A DNA stretch of 64,000 nt from Vibrio hepatarius (GTDB lineage Bacteria; Pseudomonadota; Gammaproteobacteria; Enterobacterales; Vibrionaceae). The stretch covers positions 62,001 through 126,000 of the forward strand of contig NZ_LHPI01000008.1 in the NCBI RefSeq assembly GCF_001274785.1, read 5' to 3'. This document shows positions 9,466 to 17,574 of this stretch, one piece after another (within the stretch, counting starts at the first letter, position 1; each line of letters starts with the position of its first letter). The translations under genes were made by a program, and so were the position numbers. The notes under the pieces are model-generated. The model had not been told where the DNA came from, searched no databases, and worked only from the letters and a program-made list of their open reading frames with translations.

Positions 9466-10755
9466 TTAAGCAACGATGTACTTGATGATAAAGATCGCAG
9501 ACATAACCCAAACACTCAGAGAAACGTCACGGCCTTTGCCACTAAACAATTTGATAGCCGCGTAAGCGATAAAGCCTAGAGAAATACCTTCTGCAATCGA
9601 GAAAGTAAGAGGCATAAGTAGACACGTTACGACTACCGGAGCTGCTTCTGTTAGGTCGCGCCAATCAATGCTTACTAGACCTGAAAGCATCAGAATTGCG
9701 ACATAAAATAGTGCACCTGCCGTAGCATAGGCTGGGATCATGCCAGCTAGTGGAGAGAAGAATAGAGCAAGTAGGAACAAAATGCCAACGACGACAGCCG
9801 TTAAACCTGTGCGCCCGCCAGCAGAAACACCAGAAACACTCTCAATGTAAGAAGTTGTGTTCGACGTACCAAGCAATGCGCCAACGGAAGTCGCGGTAGA
9901 ATCCGCCAATAACGCTTTGTTCAGACGAGGGATCTTACCGTCTTCACCAACCAAACCCGCTTTTTGCGATACGCCAACCAGTGTACCTGCGGTGTCAAAC
10001 AAGTCGACAAATAGGAAAGCGAACACAACCGAGATCATGCCAACTTCGAATACTGAAGAGAAATCCAGTTGCAAGAAAGTTGGCGCGATGCTCGGTGGCG
10101 TAGACATAATGCCGCCCCATTGCACGTCACCAAATACAAGACCAAGGCCAGTTACCGCTAAGATAGCGATCATCACCGCACCTTTAAAACCGCGGTGCAC
10201 CAAAGCAATCGTCAGGAAGAAGCCGATAGAGCCTAATACTGCAGGAAGAGAAGTAATCGAACCTAGCGAAACCAGTGTCGCTGGATTATCGACAACAATG
10301 CCCGCGTTTTTCAGTGCGATGAACGCAAGGAACAGACCGATACCCGCAGAGATACCCGTACGTAACGACAGTGGGATCGAGTTGATGATCCACTCACGAA
10401 TCTTAAATACGCTCAGCAGGATAAACAGCACACCTGAACAGAATACCGCTGCAAGTGCAACTTGCCACGTGTATCCCATACCCAGCACAACTGAATAGGT
10501 AAAGAATGCGTTTAAGCCCATACCTGGAGCTTGAGCGATTGGGTAGTTTGCCACTAGACCCATGATAAAACAGCCGATAGCGGCGGCTAGACAGGTCGCG
10601 ACAAATACCGCGCCACGATCCATGCCAGTATCAGCCAGAATCGCAGGGTTAACAAAAATGATGTAGGCCATCGTCAGGAAGGTAGTGATACCTGCGATGA
10701 TCTCAGTTTTCACGTTCGTGCCGTTTTCACTGAGTTTAAATAGCTGTTCGAACAT
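9466..10755 (-). CDS. NCS2-family purine permease (AzgA-like)
   Basis: A 429-residue, roughly 13-segment membrane protein of the AzgA-like branch of the NCS2 family, which imports adenine, guanine or hypoxanthine with protons. Family motifs are the N-terminal FLTMAYIIFVNP, GMGLNAFFTY and the LGTSNTTSYIES segment. Substrate cannot be settled from sequence. The neighbouring gpt and a PurR-like operator 24 nt upstream of the start support a purine role. Related E. coli proteins are GhxP, GhxQ, AdeP and AdeQ. Confidence 0.9.
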   Translation of the reverse strand: MFEQLFKLSENGTNVKTEIIAGITTFLTMAYIIFVNPAILADTGMDRGAVFVATCLAAAIGCFIMGLVANYPIAQAPGMGLNAFFTYSVVLGMGYTWQVALAAVFCSGVLFILLSVFKIREWIINSIPLSLRTGISAGIGLFLAFIALKNAGIVVDNPATLVSLGSITSLPAVLGSIGFFLTIALVHRGFKGAVMIAILAVTGLGLVFGDVQWGGIMSTPPSIAPTFLQLDFSSVFEVGMISVVFAFLFVDLFDTAGTLVGVSQKAGLVGEDGKIPRLNKALLADSTATSVGALLGTSNTTSYIESVSGVSAGGRTGLTAVVVGILFLLALFFSPLAGMIPAYATAGALFYVAILMLSGLVSIDWRDLTEAAPVVVTCLLMPLTFSIAEGISLGFIAYAAIKLFSGKGRDVSLSVWVMSAIFIIKYIVA

Positions 10756-10778
10756 AATCGAATCCTATAAGGGGTAAA

Positions 10779-10794
10779 AAGTAAACGGTTGCGT
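10779..10794 (-). promoter_or_regulatory. Candidate PurR operator upstream of purine permease
   Basis: The minus-strand 16-mer ACGCAACCGTTTACTT matches the PurR consensus ACGCAAACGTTTGCGT at 13 of 16 positions by my alignment. It lies 24-39 nt before the permease start codon. PurR repression by hypoxanthine or guanine would fit a purine uptake gene. Confidence 0.65.
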
Positions 10795-11119
10795 AATCGA
10801 TTGGCGGGAATTATAAAGTCATCAAATAGCAAATTCCAGATGGAATTCCCCCTCTAATAGACATTTCTATTGATAAGTACGGTAATTAGATGTGAGCTTG
10901 TTGCATTCCATAAGAAAACTCTCATTAGAATCAACGAGTAACTGACAAACCAAATAAAAACTCTAAAAGTTGTTTTTTTGCACTATGTCGTAAACTTTCA
11001 TGCAGTTCGACGCAGAATGAAGCGATAAACGTATGTGTTTATGCGAATAATATTCAGCACAATGAATCAAATTGAAGTTCGATATGGTTTGAGAAGAGAG
11101 AGAAGCAGGATAAAGCAGA
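10795..11119. other. Intergenic region, no gene seen
   Basis: This AT-rich stretch separates the permease promoter from the terminator of the small transcription unit at 11.1 kb. I see only very short frames without ribosome-binding sites. It probably holds the permease promoter. Confidence 0.6.
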
Positions 11120-11149
11120 TAAAAAAACGCCACTCGATAGCGAGTGGCG
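11120..11149 (-). terminator. Strong intrinsic terminator of the small RNA unit
   Basis: CGCCACTCG (11128-11136) pairs perfectly with CGAGTGGCG (11141-11149) around a four-base loop, and the minus strand runs into seven T residues. A terminator this strong implies a real transcript ending here although only a tiny frame precedes it. Confidence 0.9.
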
Positions 11150-11236
11150 GTTGAATCATGTCAGCCAATAAAAGAGCTGTAAAAAAATTCCAATATATAG
11201 GGGTGAACAAACTGTTCGAGAGTAACAAGCTTTGGA

Positions 11237-11323
11237 TTAGTAACCGAAGCTTGTTGGGTATGCAAAGCTGCCAGTGTAAACAGAGCTGTTTAACCAGAAC
11301 GCTGCACTTGGTAAACCTTTCAT
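11237..11323 (-). CDS. 28-residue small protein (VcdP-like candidate)
   Basis: The frame reads MKGLPSAAFWLNSSVYTGS, then FAYPTSFGY and a TAA stop. AAGGTGAT lies about eight bases before the ATG, a usable Shine-Dalgarno. The peptide is uncharged apart from one Lys and rich in Ser and aromatic residues. It is neither a signal peptide nor a clear membrane helix, and it has no His or Trp run typical of attenuator peptides. By position it would correspond to VcdP, the citrate-synthase-binding protein of V. cholerae VcdRP; this is inference from context and size. A longer frame starting at 11360 in another phase looks like a shadow. Confidence 0.6.
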   Translation of the reverse strand: MKGLPSAAFWLNSSVYTGSFAYPTSFGY

Positions 11324-11441
11324 AACTATCACCTTCTAAATCAATTAAAACAGAATACAAGTATTGATTTCTCGGTTCCTTGGAGGCGACAAATCGGACT
11401 CATCCTTTGAGCATTTTCTCTTCGCTTTCGAAGTTGATGTA

Positions 11442-11469
11442 AATATACCCTAAAGAAATTTAATTACAA
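11442..11469 (-). promoter_or_regulatory. Promoter of the small RNA unit
   Basis: Minus-strand -35 TTGTAA (11464-11469), a 16-nt spacer and -10 TATATT (11442-11447) fit sigma70, with transcription expected from about 11435. A CRP-like site begins seven bases upstream of the -35, and a HexR-like site overlaps the -35 itself. Confidence 0.6.
11454..11468 (-). promoter_or_regulatory. HexR-like site overlapping the small RNA promoter
   Basis: Minus-strand TGTAATTAAATTTCT matches the HexR palindrome TGTAATwwwATTACA at 13 of 15 positions and covers most of the -35 and part of the spacer. Binding here would block RNA polymerase. Confidence 0.45.
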
Positions 11470-11476
11470 CCCCAAA

Positions 11477-11492
11477 AGTGATAAAAGTCACA
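11477..11492. promoter_or_regulatory. CRP-binding site (strong match)
   Basis: AGTGA-TAAAAG-TCACA matches TGTGA-N6-TCACA at 9 of 10 positions. It is centred about 49 nt upstream of the predicted small RNA start and some 300 nt from pepD. Confidence 0.7.
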
Positions 11493-11504
11493 ATATTTTT
11501 AAAA

Positions 11505-11520
11505 AATGACTAAGATCAAA
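11505..11520. promoter_or_regulatory. Second, weaker CRP-like site
   Basis: AATGA-CTAAGA-TCAAA matches 7 of 10 conserved CRP positions and lies 28 bp from the first site, between it and the HexR palindrome. Confidence 0.35.
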
Positions 11521-11527
11521 TGAATTC

Positions 11528-11542
11528 TGTAATTTAATTACA
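11528..11542. promoter_or_regulatory. HexR box (perfect palindrome)
   Basis: TGTAAT-TTA-ATTACA is a perfect match to the HexR consensus TGTAATwwwATTACA and sits inside a longer 11-bp inverted repeat (11523-11547). HexR is the KDPG-responsive regulator of central carbon metabolism in Vibrio and Shewanella. The site is between the small RNA promoter and pepD, so either could be the target. Confidence 0.7.
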
Positions 11543-11701
11543 GAATTATCAGCCAAGCTGTAAATTTTATAACAAAACAATATGAATTAGCACGCACAAT
11601 CTTCATCTGGCGAGTTTTTGTATTCTGTGATTGCGGCGAAACATTTCGTTTCCGCTTTTACTATTCCCTAGGCTCAGGTAGTGCTATTCTTTGTTTCACT
11701 A

Positions 11702-11737
11702 ATTAATAGAACATATTTGGATTTTTGTTCTATTAAT
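11702..11737. repeat. 12-bp inverted repeat in the pepD upstream region
   Basis: ATTAATAGAACA (11702-11713) and TGTTCTATTAAT (11726-11737) are perfect inverse copies separated by 12 bp. They lie about 50-90 nt before the pepD start codon. This could be an operator or a stem-loop in the pepD leader. Confidence 0.6.
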
Positions 11738-11789
11738 CTGACATATATGCATTACAAGATCTGGCATTATTCGAAACAAGGAGTCATCC

Positions 11790-13262
11790 GTGTCTGAATT
11801 CCATTCTGAAATCAGCAACTTATCACCTGCACCATTGTGGCAGTTCTTTGATAAGATCTGTTCTATCCCTCACCCTTCAAAGCATGAAGAAGCCCTAGCT
11901 CAATACATTATTGATTGGGCAAAAGCACAAGGCTTAGATGTTCGTCGCGATCCAACTGGCAACGTATTCATCAAAAAGCCTGCAACTCCAGGTATGGAGA
12001 ATAAGAAAGGTGTGGTTCTTCAAGCGCACATCGACATGGTGCCGCAAAAGAATGAAGACACTGACCACGACTTCACTAAAGATCCAATTCAGCCATACAT
12101 CGATGGCGAGTGGGTAACCGCAAAAGGCACAACGTTAGGCGCGGATAACGGTATCGGTATGGCTTCATGCCTAGCGGTTTTGGCGTCAAAAGAGATCAAA
12201 CACGGCCCAATTGAAGTGCTGCTGACTATTGATGAAGAAGCAGGCATGACTGGTGCGTTCGGCCTTGAAGCAGGTTGGTTAGAAGGTGAAATCCTTCTCA
12301 ACACTGACTCTGAGCAAGAAGGCGAAGTATACATGGGCTGTGCTGGCGGTATTGACGGCCAAATGACGTTTGATATCAAGCGTGAAGCACTACCTGCGGG
12401 TTACGTTACTCGTCAGTTGATCCTAAAAGGTCTAAAAGGTGGTCACTCAGGTTGTGACATCCACACTGGTCGTGGCAACGCAAACAAACTGGTGGCACGT
12501 TTCCTTGCCGGTCACGCGCAAGAGTTAGACCTACGTCTGATCGAATTCCGTGGCGGTAGCCTACGTAACGCGATTCCTCGTGAAGCATTTGTCACGGTTG
12601 CGGTACCTGCTGCAAATGAAGCAAAACTTGCCGAGCTATTTAGCTACTACACAGACTTGCTAACACAAGAACTGGGTAAAGTTGAAACCAACATCGTTTC
12701 TTTCAACGAAGCGATCGAAACTCAACAGCAAGCTCTTAGTTTGGCTGACCAACAACGCTTCATCGCAGCGCTAAACGCGTGTCCTAACGGTGTTATCCGT
12801 ATGAGTGATGAAATCGAAGGTGTGGTTGAAACGTCACTCAACGTTGGTGTCATCACAACAGAAGCAAACCAGATCAACGTGCTATGCCTTGTACGTTCGT
12901 TGATTGACTCTGGCCGCCAACAAGTTGAGAGCATGCTGACATCTGTCGCAGAGTTGGCGGGCGCGAGCATTGAATTCTCTGGTGCTTACCCAGGTTGGAA
13001 ACCAGACGCAGACTCAGAAATCATGGCTATCTTCCGTGATATGTACGAAGGTATCTACGGTCACAAACCAAACATCATGGTCATTCACGCAGGTCTTGAG
13101 TGTGGTCTATTTAAAGAGCCTTACCCGAACATGGATATGGTTTCCTTCGGCCCAACGATCAAATTCCCTCACTCTCCTGATGAGAAAGTGAAGATCGATA
13201 CTGTTGCCCTATTCTGGGATCAGATGGTGGCACTACTGGAAGCGATTCCAGAGAAAGCGTAA
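11790..13262 (+). CDS. pepD: Aminoacyl-histidine dipeptidase (M20 family)
   Basis: PepD is a cytoplasmic dinuclear zinc dipeptidase (peptidase family M20C) that cleaves Xaa-His and other dipeptides. The 490-residue protein shows the metal motifs AHIDMVPQ, TLGADNGIGM, TIDEEAGMTG and NTDSEQEGEV, and the C-terminal VIHAGLECG. The start is a GTG at 11790 preceded by AAGGAG. It is divergent from the small RNA unit and shares a 466-bp regulatory region with CRP- and HexR-like sites. A strong terminator follows. Confidence 0.95.
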   Translation: MSEFHSEISNLSPAPLWQFFDKICSIPHPSKHEEALAQYIIDWAKAQGLDVRRDPTGNVFIKKPATPGMENKKGVVLQAHIDMVPQKNEDTDHDFTKDPIQPYIDGEWVTAKGTTLGADNGIGMASCLAVLASKEIKHGPIEVLLTIDEEAGMTGAFGLEAGWLEGEILLNTDSEQEGEVYMGCAGGIDGQMTFDIKREALPAGYVTRQLILKGLKGGHSGCDIHTGRGNANKLVARFLAGHAQELDLRLIEFRGGSLRNAIPREAFVTVAVPAANEAKLAELFSYYTDLLTQELGKVETNIVSFNEAIETQQQALSLADQQRFIAALNACPNGVIRMSDEIEGVVETSLNVGVITTEANQINVLCLVRSLIDSGRQQVESMLTSVAELAGASIEFSGAYPGWKPDADSEIMAIFRDMYEGIYGHKPNIMVIHAGLECGLFKEPYPNMDMVSFGPTIKFPHSPDEKVKIDTVALFWDQMVALLEAIPEKA

Positions 13263-13282
13263 GCCCTAGATTATCTCATCCA

Positions 13283-13311
13283 AAAGCCAGCAACCGTGCT
13301 GGCTTTTTTTG
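13283..13311 (+). terminator. Rho-independent terminator after pepD
   Basis: AAGCCAGCA (13285-13293) pairs with TGCTGGCTT (13298-13306), followed by a run of T residues. Confidence 0.9.
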
Positions 13312-13533
13312 TTCTCTATGCTCACCCTTTCAACAAATTACTTTTGTCGTCACGGTTATTTTTTTTCGTTAGTCACCATCTTTACAGGTTGTTACATTCG
13401 CCGTCCTTGAAGCGCCTATGAGTGAACCACCTCACTCTCCTTCAAGCCATACTCGTCTATACTTAACGAGTCATGTTGGGGATGCTCACGTCATTCGAGC
13501 ATCTTAACTCTCTCTAAAATTACTGTTACTGCA

Positions 13534-13974
13534 ATGAAAGAAAAACTAATAGTAGGTTGGCGTGAAACGCTGAGCCTTCCCGGTTTAGGTATTGATAAAA
13601 TTAACGCAAAAATTGATACCGGAGCCCGAACCTCTTGCTTGCACGCATTCAAAGTAGAGAGCTTTAAGAAAGACGAAGCTCTATGGGTAAGATTCTGGAT
13701 CCACCCAATCCAACGTAACTCTGATGTAGAAGTTGTTTGTGAAGCCAAAGTGATCGATGAGCGCATCGTACGTGACTCAGGCGGTCATGAAGAGTCTCGC
13801 TATGTAATTGAATCAGAGGTGAGCATCGGCGGTCAAACCTGGCCGATTGAGATTACATTGACGAACCGTGAAAACATGGCATTTCGCATGCTCTTGGGTC
13901 GTACGGCTATGCATGACCGTATTATCGTTGACCCTGTAGAGTCATTTTTAGTCCCTTTCGAGGAAAGCAAATAA
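13534..13974 (+). CDS. rimB: RimB-like retropepsin-fold protease (ATP-dependent zinc protease family)
   Basis: A 146-residue protein of the DUF785/RimB family (COG4067), with the aspartic-protease-like [13 protein letters not shown] motif at residues 26-38 (D28-T29-G30). In Pseudomonas, RimB sits in the rimABK operon and modulates RimK-dependent glutamylation of ribosomal protein S6. Its stop codon shares one base with the rimK start (TAATG), implying coupled translation. Biochemical function is inferred from the family. Confidence 0.85.
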   Translation: MKEKLIVGWRETLSLPGLGIDKINAKIDTGARTSCLHAFKVESFKKDEALWVRFWIHPIQRNSDVEVVCEAKVIDERIVRDSGGHEESRYVIESEVSIGGQTWPIEITLTNRENMAFRMLLGRTAMHDRIIVDPVESFLVPFEESK

Positions 13975-14879
13975 TGAAAATTGGTATTCTGTCTCGCAAC
14001 TCCAAACTGTACTCCACAACGCGACTGATTGAAGCGTGTAAGGAGCGAGGGCACGAGGTCAAAGTGATTGATGCACTTCGCTGCTACATGAATATCAACT
14101 CTGAGAAACCAGAGATTCACTTTAAAGGTGAAGAGTTGTCTGGTTTTGACGCTATCATCCCACGTATCGGCGCGTCAGTGACCTTTTATGGTACAGCGGT
14201 TCTACGCCAGTTTGAGATGATGGGTGTCTACCCAGTAAATGAATCCGTTGCGATTACACGTTCTCGTGATAAATTACGATCAATGCAACTTCTTTCACGC
14301 AAAGGCGTAGGTATGCCAATCACAGGCTTTGCGAGCAAACCTGATGATGTTAAAGACTTACTTGATATGGTCGGTGGCGCACCAGTTGTGATCAAGTTGC
14401 TAGAAGGTACTCAAGGTATTGGTGTGGTATTGGCAGAAACGCGTAAAGCAGCAGAAAGTGTTGTTGAAGCGTTTATGGGCCTGAAAGCCAACATCATGGT
14501 GCAAGAGTACATCAAAGAAGCAGGCGGCGCGGACATTCGTTGTTTCGTTATCGGTGACAAAGTGATCGCGGCGATGAAACGTCAAGGTGCAGAGGGCGAG
14601 TTCCGCTCTAACTTACACCGCGGCGGTAGCGCTTCTTTAGTAAAAATCACCCCACAAGAGCGCCGTACTGCAGTGGCAGCGGCAAAAATTATGGGGCTGA
14701 ACGTAGCTGGTGTTGACCTATTACGCTCAGAGCGTGGTCCACTGGTGATGGAAGTGAACTCATCTCCAGGTCTTGAAGGTATTGAGACCGCAACTGGTAA
14801 AGACATTGCTGGAATGATTGTCGAATTCATTGAGAAAAATGCGGCAAGTCAAAGGACAAAAACGCGTGGCAAAGGCTAG
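13974..14879 (+). CDS. rimK: Ribosomal protein S6--L-glutamate ligase
   Basis: RimK is an ATP-grasp ligase that adds glutamate residues to the C-terminus of ribosomal protein S6. The 301-residue protein has the N-terminal IGILSRN segment, the ATP-grasp nucleotide region [15 protein letters not shown], and the metal-binding [13 protein letters not shown] near the C-terminus. It sits between a RimB-type protease gene (1-nt overlap) and an AstE-like hydrolase gene (short overlap), which suggests that adding and removing glutamate are encoded together. Confidence 0.93.
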   Translation: MKIGILSRNSKLYSTTRLIEACKERGHEVKVIDALRCYMNINSEKPEIHFKGEELSGFDAIIPRIGASVTFYGTAVLRQFEMMGVYPVNESVAITRSRDKLRSMQLLSRKGVGMPITGFASKPDDVKDLLDMVGGAPVVIKLLEGTQGIGVVLAETRKAAESVVEAFMGLKANIMVQEYIKEAGGADIRCFVIGDKVIAAMKRQGAEGEFRSNLHRGGSASLVKITPQERRTAVAAAKIMGLNVAGVDLLRSERGPLVMEVNSSPGLEGIETATGKDIAGMIVEFIEKNAASQRTKTRGKG

Positions 14880-15936
14880 AAAAAATAGCGCATTTGAATT
14901 TCTCGGCGAGTCAATCTCGCCGGGAGAAAGAAGAGTCATGGAACTGGAAGCAGCGAAGCTATATACCCATTCGCCACTTTCCATTCCGGTTGAAATCATC
15001 AATGGTAAACTTCCTGGCCCTGTACTGATGGTCAACGCTGCTATCCACGGCGATGAGCTGAATGGGGTTGAGATCGTGCGCCAGTTGATTGATACCATTG
15101 GTGCCGACAAGCTCAAAGGCACTTTAATCGCAGTGCCAATTGTTAACGTATTTGGCTTTATCCATAAATCACGTTACTTACCAGACAGACGCGATTTAAA
15201 CCGTTGTTTCCCGGGCAGTGATAAAGGCTCACTCGCGTCGCGCATGGCGCATACCTTTTTCTCTCAGGTTGCGGAACGCTGCGACTATATTATTGATCTT
15301 CACACAGGGGCGATTCATCGCACTAACTTACCGCAGGTTCGCGCCGACTTAAGTAACCCTGAAACCCTACGTATTGCTCAAGCATTTGCCACTCCTGTGG
15401 TCATTGACTCTCCTTTACGAGAAGGGTCACTGCGCAGCGAAGCCGAGCGCTTAAACATTCCGGTGTTAACCTATGAAGCCGGAGAAGCGCTGCGCTTTGA
15501 GCCGATTTGTATCAACGCCGGCTATTTAGGTGTCAAACGTGTGATGCAGGCGATCGGTATGATACGAAAAAGCCGTAAACGCCTACCAACCTCAGTGATT
15601 GCAAAATCGACCAGTTGGTTGCGCGCTGAGAGCGACGGTATTTTACGTACCCTAGTTACCCTTGGTGAGAAAGTCACACGAGGTCAGGTGCTGGCGTACA
15701 TTAGCGCGCCGCTCGGTCACAGTGAAATTGAGTTAAAAGCACGCAAAGGCGGGATTGTCATCGGTCAGCAAACGCTGCCGCTTGTTAACGAAGGGGATGC
15801 AATTTTCCACCTTGCCTACTTCGAGGAAGATGACCAAGAAGTCGAACAAGTTGTGGGAGAGTTTATCGGCGAAGTGTCTGACGCCGACCTAGAACCTCTC
15901 ACTACCGGACAAATAACCGCACCTTCATCAATATAA
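14866..15936 (+). CDS. Succinylglutamate desuccinylase/aspartoacylase-family hydrolase
   Basis: A zinc carboxypeptidase-fold protein of the AstE/ASPA family. The metal motif [11 protein letters not shown] lies near residue 60, a second zinc histidine is in DLHTG, and YEAGEA carries the general-base glutamate; a lipoyl-like beta-barrel follows near the C-terminus. I chose GTG 14866, preceded by AAAGGA, giving 356 residues and a 14-nt overlap with rimK; a TTG at 14818 and an ATG at 14839 are alternatives. Its substrate is unknown; a glutamyl-tail substrate linked to RimK is inference. Confidence 0.85.
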   Translation: MAKARKNSAFEFLGESISPGERRVMELEAAKLYTHSPLSIPVEIINGKLPGPVLMVNAAIHGDELNGVEIVRQLIDTIGADKLKGTLIAVPIVNVFGFIHKSRYLPDRRDLNRCFPGSDKGSLASRMAHTFFSQVAERCDYIIDLHTGAIHRTNLPQVRADLSNPETLRIAQAFATPVVIDSPLREGSLRSEAERLNIPVLTYEAGEALRFEPICINAGYLGVKRVMQAIGMIRKSRKRLPTSVIAKSTSWLRAESDGILRTLVTLGEKVTRGQVLAYISAPLGHSEIELKARKGGIVIGQQTLPLVNEGDAIFHLAYFEEDDQEVEQVVGEFIGEVSDADLEPLTTGQITAPSSI

Positions 15937-15968
15937 AAAAAGCCCGCGATAAATATCGCGGGCTTTTT
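15934..15968. terminator. Bidirectional terminator
   Basis: AGCCCGCGAT (15941-15950) pairs with ATCGCGGGCT (15955-15964), flanked by A-rich and T-rich tracts. It serves both the convergent rimK operon (plus) and the NSS transporter (minus). Confidence 0.92.
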
Positions 15969-15981
15969 GTACCCATGTCGC

Positions 15982-17346
15982 TTAACCAAATGACGCCCAG
16001 ATAACGGTAGCCACAAGGATTGGACAAACAAACTTAACGTACGATGGCCATACCTTGCCAAACCAACCCAAGGTAAAGTCTGGATTGCCTTGTTCTAGTT
16101 CTTTCACTTTAGAGTGTCGGCTCCATACCCAGCCACCAAACACACAGAACAGTAACGCGGCTGTCGGCTGAAGGTATTGCGTCGCAACCGTCGCCACTAA
16201 GCCAAACAATTCACCGAAGTTGTAGACAATCACCACACTGAACAGCGCAATCAAACCGCCTAGCACCCAACTGGTTGTGCTTCTCTTGGTATTGAATCGC
16301 TCACCCACCAGCGCGACCGGGCATTCTAGCATCGAAATAGACGAGGTCAGCGCAGCGATAGTCAGCAGTAAAAAGAATACGATAGCGAACAACTGACCCA
16401 GCAAGCCTAAGCTATCAAACATCAGTGGTAACACGGTAAAAACTAATGTATCTGAGCTGAGTAGCGAGCCATCTTCTGCGTAGATCTGAACGCCTTTTTG
16501 CATCGCAACAAACATGGCTGGCATCACTACTAAGCCCGCAATAAAGGCAACCGCAGTATCCACCAGCGTCACGTTCATCGCCATCTTAGGCAAATTCTCT
16601 TTCTTGCTTAGATACGAGCCGTAAATAAGCATCGAACAGCCACCGATCGTCAGTGAGAAAAAGCCCTGTCCCATCGCAGCCAGAATCAGCTTACGGTCCA
16701 TCACTTTCTCAAAATCAGGCACTAGATAGTGCTTTAGCCCTTCCATTGCACCCGACTGCGTCATGATGTAAACAAACAATAGTGCAAACAAAACAAACAA
16801 CGCAGGCATCAAACGAGTTGACCACTTTTCAATCCCTTGCTTAACGCCACCTTGTACGATCAAAACAGTAAGTACATAAAAAGTAATCGTACCGAACAAG
16901 TTACGTTCAACGCTGAAGCCTTTAAACCATGCTGTCAGCTCTTCTAAACCGATAACGTCGGTAATTGCACCCAACAAGAAACAAATCAACCAGCCGCCAA
17001 CAATACTGTAAAACGCCAGTACCGCACTTGGCACACTTAAGCCAATCCAACCCACCGCCGCGCCAAATCGCTGGCCAATCGGGTTAGAAGTCAGAGAACG
17101 CATGCTATCGACAGGATTTGCCTGACCATGACGACCGATTGCCATTTCTACGACCAGCATAGGAAAAGCAACAATCAGGATCATCACTAAGTAAACCAAT
17201 AGGAACGCACCGCCACCATTGCTGGCCGCTTGCGTAGGGAATCCCCAGATATTACCTAGACCGACAGCCGCACCAGCAGCCGCAAGGATGAATCCGAGGC
17301 GAGAACCAAAATGTTCGCGAGATTGAGATGTATCGACTTGTGCCAT
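15982..17346 (-). CDS. Sodium-dependent transporter (NSS/SNF family)
   Basis: A 454-residue membrane protein of the neurotransmitter:sodium symporter family, which couples amino-acid or amine uptake to Na+. The N-terminal family signature is visible as GFILAAAGAAVGLGNIWGFP, with SNGGGAFLLVYL following. About 11 membrane segments can be counted, fewer than the 12 of LeuT and common in bacterial NSS proteins. The substrate is unknown. It is a single gene on the minus strand. Confidence 0.9.
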   Translation of the reverse strand: MAQVDTSQSREHFGSRLGFILAAAGAAVGLGNIWGFPTQAASNGGGAFLLVYLVMILIVAFPMLVVEMAIGRHGQANPVDSMRSLTSNPIGQRFGAAVGWIGLSVPSAVLAFYSIVGGWLICFLLGAITDVIGLEELTAWFKGFSVERNLFGTITFYVLTVLIVQGGVKQGIEKWSTRLMPALFVLFALLFVYIMTQSGAMEGLKHYLVPDFEKVMDRKLILAAMGQGFFSLTIGGCSMLIYGSYLSKKENLPKMAMNVTLVDTAVAFIAGLVVMPAMFVAMQKGVQIYAEDGSLLSSDTLVFTVLPLMFDSLGLLGQLFAIVFFLLLTIAALTSSISMLECPVALVGERFNTKRSTTSWVLGGLIALFSVVIVYNFGELFGLVATVATQYLQPTAALLFCVFGGWVWSRHSKVKELEQGNPDFTLGWFGKVWPSYVKFVCPILVATVIWASFG

Positions 17347-17527
17347 ACCACTTAACTTTGCACTTATGAACTAGTTAGCTAGTACGTTATTATAAAACAC
17401 TAGTAATAGCAATGGTTACAGAATAATAAATCAATCAAAAGGCGAGTAGCCAGCATGCTTTCAGCGCACATCACAGCTTTGCCAGTATGACACACGAAAT
17501 ATTCAGTAAAAGGTTTGGCTTAAAGCG

Positions 17528-17557
17528 AAAAAACAAAGAGCACCGGACGGTGCTCTT
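17528..17557 (-). terminator. Rho-independent terminator after the DUF2884 gene
   Basis: AGAGCACC (17537-17544) pairs with GGTGCTCT (17549-17556). The minus strand continues TTGTTTTTTC. Confidence 0.85.
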
Positions 17558-17574
17558 AGATAAGTGACAAACAA

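Larger units (their letters stand above)
11120..11436 (-). ncRNA. Small transcription unit, candidate VcdRP-like dual-function RNA
   Basis: On the minus strand a sigma70-like promoter (-10 TATATT, -35 TTGTAA) predicts a start near 11435. A 28-codon frame with a Shine-Dalgarno follows, and a strong terminator ends at 11120, giving an RNA of about 315 nt. The segment after the stop codon contains a C-rich GUUCACCCCUAUA tract that could pair with purine-rich ribosome-binding sites. In V. cholerae the dual-function RNA VcdRP encodes a 29-residue protein that binds citrate synthase, and its RNA part represses sugar-uptake mRNAs; it is CRP-regulated. I recall it lying beside pepD, as here, but could not compare sequences. 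Confidence 0.6.

Noticed and set aside
9857..10498. 213-codon plus-strand frame opposite the purine permease
   Set aside because: Antisense frame within a well-supported membrane-protein gene; Thr/Pro/Ser-rich product typical of shadow translation.
11067..11360. 97-codon minus-strand frame starting at 11360
   Set aside because: It is in a different phase from the Shine-Dalgarno-led 28-codon frame, runs through the terminator, has no good ribosome-binding site and has hydrophobic runs typical of AT-rich shadow frames.
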